A stretch of 64,000 nt of DNA from NCBI RefSeq assembly GCF_026000115.1, contig NZ_AP026867.1, positions 6,425,001 to 6,489,000 of the forward strand, written 5' to 3'. Numbering within the stretch: the stretch's first letter is position 1; each line of letters starts with the position of its first letter. Below, piece after piece: positions 28,501 to 37,303 of this stretch. Source of the DNA: Aureispira anguillae (GTDB taxonomy: Bacteria; Bacteroidota; Bacteroidia; Chitinophagales; Saprospiraceae). Under the pieces are notes generated by a model. It did not search any database. It was not told where the DNA came from and worked only from the letters and a program-made list of their open reading frames with translations. The position numbers and the translations under genes were made by a program.

Positions 28501-30799
28501 TTCCAGAGGAAACATCATTGATTAATAATTCGCCTCCTACAAAAGTCAATAGATCCGTTCCTCCATTTGGAATTGTTAAATTGATATTGAATAAGAGATT
28601 TCCAACAGCAGTATCACTCATATATGCCTTGGCTTCAATCAACATCGTATCAAAAGGATAATAAAACTTTGTTTTGTGAACCGTAGGATTTAATGTAACC
28701 AATGCTGTTTGGGTATTGTCTGTATATCCAGGAGTTGTTCGGCTTGCATCAAAAGAATAGATAATGGGACCGTTGCAATTGGTATTACAATGGGTCAATA
28801 TATTAGACAGTTCCCCACAATGAATTTGTCGGTAAAAACAAGTATCCCCAGGACTCCCACAGAAATAGTTGGTGGTATAAGGGATGCTAGTAATTGCAGA
28901 CCCTGTGAATGTTGCACAGTCAAATGTCAATGGAAAGTGCAAGGTGTCGTAAATATATCTGTCCAATGTATAGGTAACGATATTTCCTACTTTAGTAATG
29001 GTAGGATTGTACGGTGCCAACTCCGTATCCAAATTAGAAATAGCAGAGGTTGCTGTATCTATTCCCGCAGGCAATTCTAAACTAATACTCCATTTAACAT
29101 TGCTACCTGTTGTCATGCTTTCTCCTCGACAGAGATAACCATTGTTATAAAAATGAGGTCTAATTCCTACGGTGAAATTCTGCCCATCAAACACATCTGT
29201 AGGAGAGCTAGTAAGCGTATTAATCAGATAATCTCTAATGATATTTCGGTATCCTAAGTCTCTTCGAATTGCTGGACGATCTAATAAACATTGATCTTTA
29301 AACGATACATCAAAGTATTTGTGTTCCCAGCCCATGTAACTATAATAATGACTATCACCACAATTGGTTCGAGGGGAAGCCCAATAGTCAAAAGAAACAG
29401 AAAAAGTTTCTCCAGGAGCCAAATCATCAAAGAAGCCATCTCCGTCTAAATCTTCTAAACCACCAGGACCATCTGGGTTGGTCGTTAATAAATTTTGAAT
29501 CAAGAAAGAGGCTGTTCCATAAGTGCTATTATTACCAGCATTGTTAGCGTAAGCCAATGCAGAATCATTAACGGGGGTAGAGCCGATGATAAAATTATTC
29601 CAATATCTCGTATCTTGTCGATTACTTCCCCAAAGAGAATTACTAGCAGGAGTTGCAATAGCAGAACCATTATGCCCTAATCCAAAAACAACGGCTACAT
29701 CGTAGGCAATTGCGCCCCCTAGAGGGCTTGTAGCGGTAGCCGTATTGGTAATTTGTAAGGTATGGTTGATGGTATCACACAGCTCAGGAGCTGTTGTTCC
29801 CCCTACTTCCGAAATGGTGAGTGTGGGGGCTCCATTCACAAAGGAAATAGAACCATTTTGAGGCACTGCTTCTTGGCAAATTTGATTGCCATTGCAGCTC
29901 CATCTAGCATGATGTTTCATGCTTAAATTGATACAAGTATTGGCGGAAAAAGATTCTGTTAGGATCAAATCTTCTCCATTTTCAAAACAATTGTTACCAT
30001 TGCCAACGGCACCTGAAAATGGGGCAGCATTCAAATCAATGGTATAAAATAGAGTATCGGCTGTATTGCTACCATTGGCAACAGTACTCGTAGGAGTTAA
30101 ATTAGTGGCACCAAAACGAAGTTGGTAGTTGTTAATGTCTCTTCCTACCACAACAAAATGTTGAAATTGCTGAATGCAACTATTGCCTCCTTGTCGAATG
30201 GTGATGTTTCTAGATTCAGGAGTCGTTAATGTTGTATTTACATTATTAATTGTTAATATACTCAACGAAACGAAGTCAGCATTGTAAATACCATAAGTGG
30301 TATCGTTGTCAACTCCATTCTCAGCGATGCTATTGTTTTCATAATTAATGGTTATGCTATCTTTAAAGGCTCTACCAGCCAACGCATGAGCAACCGCAGG
30401 ACAAGAGGCTACCCGTGCGATTGTAAAAACAACTTGATCTCCTACTCCCCACAAATTTGCAGGAAGACCATTATTACTAATGGCCAAAACAGGGGCTCGT
30501 AAGTCGCTAATATTTACTTCTGAAATGGTATAAGTTGCCCCTCCTGAAGTTATTGAAGCAGAGCCAGCAACATAACTAATACCAGGGGGCATTGTTAAAG
30601 TAATTTGAAAATTATTAAGAGATGATGTTTTTGCCGTAACGGTATACGTTCCATTTGCCGAACCTTGGCAAATTTCTACATCATTATTAGATTGGTCAAC
30701 ACGATATCCTGAGGTGTTGAGCTGAGCTTGAATGTTGATTGCATTAAATAGCAATAGGATAACAACTAAAACGGTAAGTTTTAAATCTGTTTGTATCAC
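25502..30799 (-). CDS. Giant T9SS-secreted surface protein
   Basis: A 1765-residue exported protein. Residues 1-25 are a signal peptide. The body is a long series of Thr/Ser/Asn-rich beta-sandwich units with paired cysteines and the recurring style of DUF11-like repeats (for example LTMPPGISYVAGSASI and LELPAGIDTATSAISNLD). A calcium-binding-type acidic loop, DLDGDGFFDDLAPGE, is near residue 455. From about residue 1600 an Ig-like segment leads to a type A T9SS sorting domain (YPNPSKGTVWVDFG, then HLPSGNYVIKL). It is likely a surface adhesin or filament component; no enzymatic motif is visible. It stands alone, with its own terminator. Confidence 0.85.
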   Translation of the reverse strand: MIQTDLKLTVLVVILLLFNAINIQAQLNTSGYRVDQSNNDVEICQGSANGTYTVTAKTSSLNNFQITLTMPPGISYVAGSASITSGGATYTISEVNISDLRAPVLAISNNGLPANLWGVGDQVVFTIARVASCPAVAHALAGRAFKDSITINYENNSIAENGVDNDTTYGIYNADFVSLSILTINNVNTTLTTPESRNITIRQGGNSCIQQFQHFVVVGRDINNYQLRFGATNLTPTSTVANGSNTADTLFYTIDLNAAPFSGAVGNGNNCFENGEDLILTESFSANTCINLSMKHHARWSCNGNQICQEAVPQNGSISFVNGAPTLTISEVGGTTAPELCDTINHTLQITNTATATSPLGGAIAYDVAVVFGLGHNGSAIATPASNSLWGSNRQDTRYWNNFIIGSTPVNDSALAYANNAGNNSTYGTASFLIQNLLTTNPDGPGGLEDLDGDGFFDDLAPGETFSVSFDYWASPRTNCGDSHYYSYMGWEHKYFDVSFKDQCLLDRPAIRRDLGYRNIIRDYLINTLTSSPTDVFDGQNFTVGIRPHFYNNGYLCRGESMTTGSNVKWSISLELPAGIDTATSAISNLDTELAPYNPTITKVGNIVTYTLDRYIYDTLHFPLTFDCATFTGSAITSIPYTTNYFCGSPGDTCFYRQIHCGELSNILTHCNTNCNGPIIYSFDASRTTPGYTDNTQTALVTLNPTVHKTKFYYPFDTMLIEAKAYMSDTAVGNLLFNINLTIPNGGTDLLTFVGGELLINDVSSGSGYQSFVLDGMPANLTHLGGQNYTYTMDLSRYVDSVNSTYLYGGVDGSNAYSADTICLQAKFTFGSNFAHQTLFQIDPFRANFSTLATGNVTIACDSLGDKAQYEKVGFGWGPSRAYPFSNCSPGNVYLYFTHRASTGDDHPGEYRPPSHWDSTKMVIPNYAYTGNRFSFYNAAGFTVLPHTISGDTVTIYRPTTGYNDRDKISTYYPSFQAEIMGNCETPPVQTMRAWNYYKEFAYHPDSTIHQSRSSVATARLEFTPPSWSFQALTPVVDGVQDTVFWDIELCNTTSGADIDYNWLFIPPQANIDVESIFNITSGTEVAIPYVVSNDSIFIELGAMNSNACRRLRFYATYNSCSNQVLTVNHGWDCSAYPTNYSAITSACYRSLNLLLEPRASEVQVTILRQPTTPQLLCTDTTYVVEISSAQLADLRDPVLEIRGTTGVSFSSIRVEYPRNSGNIEVLTPTIATNLANVNLSGHSQIAAINDGIKGTANAQTNDERFVTVSLDLQFTCGFSSNSSMSFAVHGNQPCGNPATGSGVRTKTNQIEIDGAVAPYNAYTGTTVTPSPIRVQHCSGLTTIRVQTTIIGDTTTANDTTEVFLPLGTTYAPGSYTCASSSCPTGVSLDTTNGRPRLVFPYPSGITSGTTLDYSFAISGSAGFCSNNEELEVNSYVIAGNINCLGTPCGPVKIITGEANELAIIEKPDLVISNLNGRSFNSGTNQAYAVSQQITNNGLDAPSGILIDYYCIDGTGNPIGSPIGSHTVPVPIASGQTLQDTGTFVAGSPLPCGSNTNSLAAVISPSNSQCICLRTQTSFSSILLGINITSFEAKLIDERKGLLTWTTETPSEHTIFEIERAISYKNNSLTYEKIATVHGSPLKKYSHTEPYLTGGTHYFRIKTIDIDGSISYSQIKALTVKPNDYIISLYPNPSKGTVWVDFGGILIEDLNIKVFNSIGQKVHAQTAKHSTLVELNLEHLPSGNYVIKLNSTTTNKNLKFTITKP

Positions 30800-31345
30800 T
30801 GGGAGTTTTTTTAATGAAAAGTATCTCTTTATAGATAAAAGCAGCTAATATAGGATAATTGTAATATTAATTACAAATCAAGTTTATTAAATATTCCTAC
30901 GAAGCAGTAATGAAGCCAATTGTATATTGATTTTCCTGTAAAGTGAGGATTGAATTTTGAGGGAGTAGAAAAATTTAGGCAGGCTGAATGCTTTTATAAT
31001 AAAAAATTGAAAAACTTAAATAGTGGATGTGCTTATTTAAGATTGAGCAATTTTAAATGGACTATATGACCAATAAAATAGATTGATTGTTTAAAAAATA
31101 GGGCTGTAGGAGTGATGTTTAAATAATGGAAAAAATCTACTTTATGGAAGGTTGGGCGTAAACTGGAATTCTATGTATATATGAAAATGATTTGATTTAA
31201 TTTATTGTTAATCAGTGTTTTGTTGTTGGTGATTTATAATCGTTATATACCTATGGCACTTCTGTTGTATTATCATAGATATTCTTCCACCATTAGCACG
31301 AGTTAGAATTATTACTATCTAATTGCTATTTTAAATACAACCGAT
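30800..31345. other. Gene-free AT-rich spacer between divergent genes
   Basis: About 546 bases between the giant surface-protein gene (minus) and a small exported-protein gene (plus). I find no promoter pair, RNA or repeat that I can defend. Confidence 0.4.
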
Positions 31346-31903
31346 ATGAAAAACTATTACGCTCTTTTGTTGTTGGTCATAATAGCAAGTCAAAATTATT
31401 CTACAACAGCTCTTTATGCACAAAGTATATTTTCTTTGCAGTCCAGTGGACTAATGCTAACAGATTGGGACATTCAATCTAGTGATTTTATGCCTAATCG
31501 AACTGCTATGAGGGAGATGGATTTTCTGAGCCATCATTTTTTAACCCTGTCTAACCAACGGCATTTTTCTTATATTAATCCAATGTCTTCAGAAATTACT
31601 AAAAACCTCTATAGCCAGAACATACCGTTGGTCTTATTTGCGACAGCAACAAGAGGAAATACTCAGCCAATTTCATTCGAAAAAACAAACCTAGCTCCTT
31701 ATGCTCCTACCTATATTCCAAGTAGTTCTACGCATTGGTATGTAGGCGATCGATTGTTTGCTGTAGATAATAGTGCATTTTTCGGTATTGAATTTGATTC
31801 ATCTTTTGCTTATAAGAATGGTGTTATTCGTATTGGAGACAGTTCAGAAAAAGCATTGGTGATTTTGGTGAGTTTAAATTTGCCTAAGAAAAAGCTCTTT
31901 TAG
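31346..31903 (+). CDS. Exported protein of unknown function
   Basis: A 185-residue protein with a signal peptide of about 26 residues (ending LYAQ). The mature part is rich in Ser, Asn and aromatic residues, ending in a beta-like segment (NGVIRIGDSSEKALVILVSLNL) and a basic tail. It has no family motif or T9SS domain that I can recognise. It is monocistronic: the next gene starts 209 nt downstream. Confidence 0.55.
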   Translation: MKNYYALLLLVIIASQNYSTTALYAQSIFSLQSSGLMLTDWDIQSSDFMPNRTAMREMDFLSHHFLTLSNQRHFSYINPMSSEITKNLYSQNIPLVLFATATRGNTQPISFEKTNLAPYAPTYIPSSSTHWYVGDRLFAVDNSAFFGIEFDSSFAYKNGVIRIGDSSEKALVILVSLNLPKKKLF

Positions 31904-32112
31904 TTTGATTAATAGTGTTTTGTGTCTGGTGAAGGATAGGAAAAGGGGCTTTGGGGGAGAGAAATATGGAAAATTGCCGATAATTATAATTTAAAATACA
32001 GAACCTAACGAACAGTACGAGTTTAACGTTTATCTTTGTAAATACTACTAACAAATAATATGAATGGTTTGTTATAAGGAAAAATTAATAATTATATAAA
32101 TAGAATAAGAGC

Positions 32113-32784
32113 ATGAAGGTGATTGGATGGATCTTATTGTGTTGTTGCACGTTGCTCCTCGTGCCAGCCCAAGCACAGAAAAAGATAAAAAAGGGCTATA
32201 ATTTTATCGATGGTGTTTATACCAGCCATTTAGATTTTAAATCTAATAAGCCCAGTTTTCCATTGTATAGAATTCCTGCCTTTGATTACCAATTGGATGG
32301 AGAAAGAAATTTGTTATTTTTGTCTGAAGAATCTATGGCTAAATTATCGACCTCAGAGATAAAGTCTTTGGATAATATTTGGGGGCTTTGTATCAAAGGG
32401 AAACCTTATATGAAAGTGAGCCCCAAAGGAAAATCAGGCGTTGTCTATTTTGTTAGTTATCATATTTTAGGACGAATTTGCTATTTGTACTATCCCTCTA
32501 TAGAAGATAAGGAAGTAGAAATGCTGATTTATAATCCTTACTCAGGAAATCGAGTAGGACGAAAAACGGTCGTGAATAGAGAGCGAACTTTAGTAAAAAA
32601 AATCATGCTATTTGAAACTGGTGCCTTAGAAGATTACAATGCTGAAAATTTCAAAAAATGGGCTAAAGACGATGAACGTTTAATGAAAACATTAGACAGT
32701 ATGTCTAAGGATGAAATAGAAGAAAAACTATTTAAGACCATAAAAATTTACAACGATAGACATCCTATCTTTGAAGAATCATAA
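32113..32784 (+). CDS. Exported protein of unknown function
   Basis: A 223-residue protein with a signal peptide (1-21, PAQAQ) followed by a mixed alpha/beta domain. The sequence style (YNFIDGVYTSHLDFKSNKPSF, then WGLCIKGKPYMKVS) recurs in uncharacterised Bacteroidota exported proteins that start with a DGVY phrase. The C-terminal 60 residues are helical and charged. A -7-type element, TATCTTTG, lies at 32031-32038, about 75 nt upstream. No function can be assigned. Confidence 0.65.
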   Translation: MKVIGWILLCCCTLLLVPAQAQKKIKKGYNFIDGVYTSHLDFKSNKPSFPLYRIPAFDYQLDGERNLLFLSEESMAKLSTSEIKSLDNIWGLCIKGKPYMKVSPKGKSGVVYFVSYHILGRICYLYYPSIEDKEVEMLIYNPYSGNRVGRKTVVNRERTLVKKIMLFETGALEDYNAENFKKWAKDDERLMKTLDSMSKDEIEEKLFKTIKIYNDRHPIFEES

Positions 32785-33121
32785 CCTATTTGCCCCAACT
32801 ATTAGGTTGTGTAATGTTTGTAAGGGAGTCTTAAAAACTCAATAAACTCTTAAAGTATTCTTAATATAGAATTTCTTTCTTATGCTCAGATAAGGAAAGG
32901 AATAGATTCTACGTTTTAGAATGCAAAAAATGCTACATTTCTGTACATTTGCCTTTAGGGCATCTAGATTTTTTATTTTTTAAAAATCTATTGATCAATC
33001 GTAGGTCAAAGAATCTCTCAAAACTGTATTTTTGTTCTCCCCAATAGATTGCTTGTTGTTGAATGGATGCGATTGGTAGTCTGGGGATCAAAAATTATTA
33101 CTCTAATTATATCAGAACAGT
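32785..33121. other. Gene-free spacer upstream of gldF
   Basis: 337 AT-rich bases. A -7-type element, TATTTTTG, at 33027-33034 lies about 90 nt before gldF and may be its promoter; no good -33 partner is visible. Otherwise nothing. Confidence 0.4.
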
Positions 33122-33853
33122 ATGCTTAGTATTTTTAAGAAAGAAGTCAACTTGTTTTTGAGCTCTTTAATTGGCTATATTGCCATTGGTGTTTTTTTGT
33201 TGGCAACAGGATTATTTTTGTGGGTCTTTCCAGATTATAGTGTTATTAATTATGGGTTTTCAGACTTGGGGTCCTTTTTTAGGATGGCTCCCTATGTATT
33301 TTTGTTTTTGATTCCAGCAATTACCATGCGTACCTTTGCAGAGGAAACCCAAACAGGAACAATGGAACTCTTGGCCACTCGTCCTATTAGTGATTGGGAA
33401 ATTATTTTAGGCAAATACCTAGCATCTGTTTTTCTCGTATTACTTTCTATTCTTCCGACCTTTATTTATTACTATTCTATTACTCAATTGGGGATGCCCA
33501 AAGGGAATATTGATGTGGGGGCAACAATGGGCTCCTATTTGGGACTTTTTGCCTTAGGAGCGGTGTTTGTTTCTATTGGTGTTTTTTGTTCCTCTTTGAC
33601 CAGCAATCAAATTATAGCATTTATGTTAGGTTTGTTTTTGTGTGGTTTCTTTTACGATGCCTTTGCCAGTTTATCAAGATTGCCTATTTTTTATGGAACC
33701 AGTGATGCTTTGGTAGAAGCCTTGGGAATTAATTATCATTATGCCTCTGTCAGCCGAGGATTAATTGATTCAAGAGATGTGATTTATTTTATCAGTATGA
33801 TTGTTGCATTTCTCGCATTCACCAAATTTGCGCTCGAAAAAAGAAAATGGTAA
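33122..33853 (+). CDS. gldF: Gliding motility ABC transporter permease GldF
   Basis: A 243-residue inner-membrane permease with six hydrophobic segments (about 15-35, 55-72, 100-120, 138-160, 165-185 and 220-237). It matches ABC-2-type GldF, including MRTFAEETQTGTMELLATRPISDWEIILGKYLAS after the second helix. GldF and GldG act with the ATPase GldA, and this set is tied to gliding and surface-protein export in Bacteroidota. GldA is not in the window, so it must be encoded elsewhere. gldG starts 70 nt downstream. Confidence 0.93.
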   Translation: MLSIFKKEVNLFLSSLIGYIAIGVFLLATGLFLWVFPDYSVINYGFSDLGSFFRMAPYVFLFLIPAITMRTFAEETQTGTMELLATRPISDWEIILGKYLASVFLVLLSILPTFIYYYSITQLGMPKGNIDVGATMGSYLGLFALGAVFVSIGVFCSSLTSNQIIAFMLGLFLCGFFYDAFASLSRLPIFYGTSDALVEALGINYHYASVSRGLIDSRDVIYFISMIVAFLAFTKFALEKRKW

Positions 33854-33923
33854 ACAGGGATTGTGTTACCAGTTGGTCTAAAGTACATTCAAATCTATAA
33901 CTCTTCAAACGGAAGAACCAAAC

Positions 33924-35684
33924 ATGCAAAATTCACGCTTTATACAATCGCTAGTTAGTTTACTATTGGTACTAGGGATTTTAATTTTTCTAAATATTAT
34001 ATCCAGTTTTTATTATTCTGATATTGACTTAACAGAAGACAAACGCTTTACATTAAATGACGCTACCTACCAATTGGTAGAAGAGTTGGACGAAGTCTTA
34101 ACGATAGAAGTGCTATTAGAGGGCGATTTTCCCTCCTCTTTTAAGCGTTTACAGAATGCTACCGCTGATTTGTTGAGCAAGTTAAGAAGTCACAATTCTT
34201 CGATTCAAATTCGTTGGATTGATCCTATGAGTGGCACAGAAGAAGAAAATATTGAGAATGGAAAAAAACTACAGAAAGATGGTATTTTGCCCATCAATTT
34301 GACCAAATCGGCAAGAGGAGGCAATGTACGCAAGGCAATGTTGGCTTTCCCTTATGCAATTGTACGTTACAAACAACAAATGCGTATCATTCCCTTATTA
34401 GAAACAACGGGAGGTTATAATAAGGATTATACAAGGATGGAAGCGATTAACCCATCTATTAATTTATTGGAATATAAGTTTGCCAATGCCATTCAAAAAC
34501 TTCAGATGAAAAGCCGCCCTCGTATGGTTTTGTTAACAGGACACGGTGAGTTGCAACGCCCTTGGACAGAATCATTGGAAGCTGCTATGTTTGAATATTA
34601 TGACATTGCTCGACTAAATTTGAATGACGTAACGCATATAGATACCAATATCCATGTTGTTATAGTACCAAAACCAACTCGAAGATTTCCCGAAAAGCAT
34701 CTTTTTATGATGGATCAGTACCTTATGAATGGAGGGAAAATCATTTGGTTGATTGATGCACTTAATATGGAAGCCGATAGTTTGAAACAAGCAGGGGTAT
34801 TTATGCCCAATGAGCATAAGTTAGACATTAATAACTTTTTATTTAATTTTGGTGTTCGAGTTAATCCCAATTTGGTTTTAGATTGGGAGTCTAGTGTCAT
34901 TCCTGTTAATGTAAGCCCTACACCTGATAATCCACAGATCGAATCTCGCAAATGGTTTTACCACCCTAAGGTGTATCCTTATATGACTCCTCTAGATGCT
35001 CAGGCAACTGGAGACAATACCATACAACACCCTATTGTTCAAAACTTGGATTTTGTGGATACCCGTTACCCTGCAAGTATTGATACCATAAAAACAAGAA
35101 CCTATATCAAAAAAACGCCTTTGTTGCGTAGTTCTCAATATACCAAAGTACAATTTCCTCCAGTGAGAGTGAGCATTGATATTATAGACAAAGGAATAGA
35201 GCAGGCTGCTTTTAACAAAGGAAATCAAAATATTGCTGTTTTGTTGGAGGGTGCCTTTACCTCTTATTATAAAAATCGAGTATCTGCGGAGATGCTAGAA
35301 GGGCTAAAACAATTAGGGCAACCGTTTAAAGAACAAGGAGTTCCCAGTAAAATGATTGTTATTTCAGACGGAGATATTGCTAAGAATGCTTTGGACCCAA
35401 CCAATCGACGAAAAGCTACTCCATTGCCCTTAGGAGTCAACCCTTTTGATGGGTACAATTATGGCAATAAGGATTTTTTGATGAATTGTATGGAATATAT
35501 GATTGACAACAAAGGGATTATTGCTGCTCGAAACAAAGAAATTAAATTGCGTCCATTGGATCAAGAGCGAGCATTTATAGAAGAGACAAAATGGCAAATG
35601 ATTAATATGGTCTTTCCTATATTAGTATTAACCATTTTTGGATTTTTATACACTTTTGCAAGAAGAAAGCGGTTTACCCAATAA
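33924..35684 (+). CDS. gldG: Gliding motility-associated protein GldG
   Basis: A 586-residue protein anchored at both ends: an N-terminal transmembrane helix (about 8-28) and a C-terminal one (about 558-577), with a large periplasmic GldG/IFT52-like domain between. Signature segments are DIDLTEDKRFTLNDAT right after the first helix, the glutamine-amidotransferase-like core (MVLLTGHGELQRPW and KIIWLIDALNME) and GTEEENIENGKKLQ. It is the partner of GldF in the putative transporter and is encoded directly downstream of it. The length and architecture are those of the family. Confidence 0.93.
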   Translation: MQNSRFIQSLVSLLLVLGILIFLNIISSFYYSDIDLTEDKRFTLNDATYQLVEELDEVLTIEVLLEGDFPSSFKRLQNATADLLSKLRSHNSSIQIRWIDPMSGTEEENIENGKKLQKDGILPINLTKSARGGNVRKAMLAFPYAIVRYKQQMRIIPLLETTGGYNKDYTRMEAINPSINLLEYKFANAIQKLQMKSRPRMVLLTGHGELQRPWTESLEAAMFEYYDIARLNLNDVTHIDTNIHVVIVPKPTRRFPEKHLFMMDQYLMNGGKIIWLIDALNMEADSLKQAGVFMPNEHKLDINNFLFNFGVRVNPNLVLDWESSVIPVNVSPTPDNPQIESRKWFYHPKVYPYMTPLDAQATGDNTIQHPIVQNLDFVDTRYPASIDTIKTRTYIKKTPLLRSSQYTKVQFPPVRVSIDIIDKGIEQAAFNKGNQNIAVLLEGAFTSYYKNRVSAEMLEGLKQLGQPFKEQGVPSKMIVISDGDIAKNALDPTNRRKATPLPLGVNPFDGYNYGNKDFLMNCMEYMIDNKGIIAARNKEIKLRPLDQERAFIEETKWQMINMVFPILVLTIFGFLYTFARRKRFTQ

Positions 35685-36221
35685 TATTGGACTAATATTA
35701 TCCATCCTATTTCGTGGAAAACCCAAACCCAGTTATGCTGGCTCATAAGCGATAGCGCATATCACCACGCAGAACCCAGCTTGCTGGCTCACGAGTGATA
35801 ATGAACCGACCTCAGGGAGCTCATAAGCGCTAGCGCACTAGCTAACCTAGCAGCGCAGCTAATCACATCAGATTGATTATTAGTATAGTATATTCTTGTT
35901 TTGCTACTGAAGTGCTGGTAATCAATCTTATGTAAGATGCTTTTTTGTAAAAAAGGCAAAAAAAATCACGAAGTATTACTCCAAATAGGGAACTTTATAT
36001 GCATTCCTGTCCTTATTCATATAAAGGGAATGTTATTTTCTATTAATAATTGTCTTTTTTTAATTGAAATAGGAATAAAAAAACTAGAAATTTAGCAATA
36101 GATTGCTTTCCTTTGTATAGTAATCACATAGGTGGTTACGAATTAAATTTATGTTTTTGGTGTTTTGATTATAATTAAAACATCATGGTAATGTGTATAA
36201 TTACACACAAAATTTTTTATT
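35685..36221. other. Intergenic region with GC-richer dispersed-type repeats and csp leader
   Basis: The first part, 35726-35870, contains repeated phrases: AACCCAG-TGCTGGCTCA at 35726 and again at 35773, and GCTCATAAGCG-TAGCGCA at 35741 and 35819, much richer in GC than the flanks. Related sequence appears in reverse orientation at 46860-46960. The second part is the AT-rich leader of the cold-shock gene; it ends in a hairpin, TGTGTA-TAAT-TACACA, at 36192-36207. No gene is visible. Confidence 0.5.
36192..36207 (+). promoter_or_regulatory. Hairpin in the cold-shock gene leader
   Basis: TGTGTA (36192-36197), loop TAAT, TACACA (36202-36207), ending 14 nt before the csp start codon and followed by an A/T run. 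The position suggests an effect on ribosome access or leader stability at low temperature; this is inference from position only. Confidence 0.35.
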
Positions 36222-36419
36222 ATGGGTACCAATACTGGAACTGTAAAGTTCTTTAATGAAGAAAAAGGTTATGGGTTTATTAAAGATGATAACGATAACG
36301 CTGATTACTTCGTTCATGCAAAAGGTTTAGTAGACCAAATTACAAAAGATGACCGTGTGTCATACAATCTTGAAGATGGAAGAAAAGGAGTGAATGCAGT
36401 AGGAGTACAATTGATTTAA
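36222..36419 (+). CDS. Cold shock protein (CspA family)
   Basis: A 65-residue single OB-fold nucleic-acid-binding protein. Both RNA-binding motifs are seen: KGYGFI (RNP1, residues 16-21) and YFVHA (RNP2, 31-35), after the standard start TGTVKFFNEEKGYGFI. It should bind single-stranded RNA or DNA as a chaperone. The long AT-rich leader is typical of cold-shock genes. It is monocistronic and ends in a strong bidirectional terminator shared with the isc operon. Confidence 0.95.
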   Translation: MGTNTGTVKFFNEEKGYGFIKDDNDNADYFVHAKGLVDQITKDDRVSYNLEDGRKGVNAVGVQLI

Positions 36420-36441
36420 TTAATTCCTATTGAATAGAAAT

Positions 36442-36477
36442 AAAAAAGAGCCTTGCATTTTGCAAGGCTCTTTTTTT
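36442..36477. terminator. Bidirectional terminator between csp and the isc operon
   Basis: Stem GAGCCTTGCA (36448-36457) with TGCAAGGCTC (36461-36470), with A run before and T run after, so it works for both convergent transcripts. Confidence 0.9.
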
Positions 36478-36507
36478 ATGAAAAAGATTCTTTGCTCGAA
36501 TCTTTAA

Positions 36508-36837
36508 TTAAACTGCAAAGCTTTCACCGCAACCACAAGTTCTAGATGCATTAGGATTGGTAAAATGGAATCCTTTTCCATCTAATCCACCTGAAAATTC
36601 TAGCGTAGAATCAAAGAGGTACAAAAAGCTTTTGAGGTCTGTAACAACCTTGACCCCATTGTCTTCAAATACCTGATCTTCCGCTTGTGATTCATTGTCA
36701 AAATCCATATTATAAGACAAACCAGAACAGCCACCACTTGTTACGCTAACACGAACAAAATAGTTTTCGTCAAGATTTTCATTATTCGCACGAATATATT
36801 GGATTTGTTTTTTTGCGCTCTCTGCTACAAATATCAT
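36508..36837 (-). CDS. iscA: Iron-sulfur cluster assembly protein, IscA/HesB type
   Basis: A 109-residue A-type carrier that accepts clusters from the IscU scaffold and passes them to client proteins. The three conserved cysteines are Cys37 (TSGGCSGLSY), Cys101 and Cys103 (CGCGESF). SufA and ErpA have the same signature, so the name rests on its position directly after iscU. It is the last gene of the iscS-iscU-iscA unit, 29 nt after iscU. Confidence 0.9.
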   Translation of the reverse strand: MIFVAESAKKQIQYIRANNENLDENYFVRVSVTSGGCSGLSYNMDFDNESQAEDQVFEDNGVKVVTDLKSFLYLFDSTLEFSGGLDGKGFHFTNPNASRTCGCGESFAV

Positions 36838-36866
36838 AACAAATGATTTGAAAATTTCTCAAATAA

Positions 36867-37253
36867 TTATTCAGCATTTTTGCTTTGGTAATCCTTAATG
36901 GCAGACTTAATCGCATCTTCTGCCAAAACAGAACAGTGAATCTTTACTGGAGGCAACTCTAGTTCTTCAACAATGTCCATATTGTCAATAGAAGAGGCCT
37001 CATCCAATGTTTTGCCTTTTAACCATTCGGTAGCCAAAGAAGAAGAAGCAATGGCAGATCCACAGCCAAATGTTTTAAATTTTGCGTCTTTAATCACGCC
37101 AGAATCTTCATCCACCTCAATTTGTAGGCGCATAACATCGCCACACTCTGGAGCCCCAACTAAGCCTGTTCCGACATTTTTTTGATTTTTGTCTAAAGTA
37201 CCTACGTTTTTAGGCTTTTTAAAATGGTCTAATAGTTTATCTGAATAAGCCAT
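36867..37253 (-). CDS. iscU: Fe-S cluster scaffold protein IscU
   Basis: A 128-residue scaffold on which [2Fe-2S] and [4Fe-4S] clusters are built. The ligands are in place: Cys37 with Asp39 (APECGDVM), Cys64 (KTFGCGSAIASSS) and Cys107 (VKIHCSVLAEDA). The HscA-binding motif appears as LPPVK at 100-104. It lies 50 nt downstream of iscS and 29 nt upstream of iscA on the minus strand. No hscA, hscB, fdx or iscR is nearby. Confidence 0.96.
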   Translation of the reverse strand: MAYSDKLLDHFKKPKNVGTLDKNQKNVGTGLVGAPECGDVMRLQIEVDEDSGVIKDAKFKTFGCGSAIASSSLATEWLKGKTLDEASSIDNMDIVEELELPPVKIHCSVLAEDAIKSAIKDYQSKNAE

Positions 37254-37303
37254 GATTTTATTTATTTAAATGCTATAAAAATAGCGAGTTATCAAAAATA
37301 GAA

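Noticed and set aside
35681-35701. ATAATATT/AATATTAT stem at the gldG stop as a terminator
   Set aside because: All A/T stem with no T run after it; too weak.
34614-35746. Several short minus-strand open frames inside gldG
   Set aside because: They are shadows of a strongly coding plus-strand gene and overlap each other.
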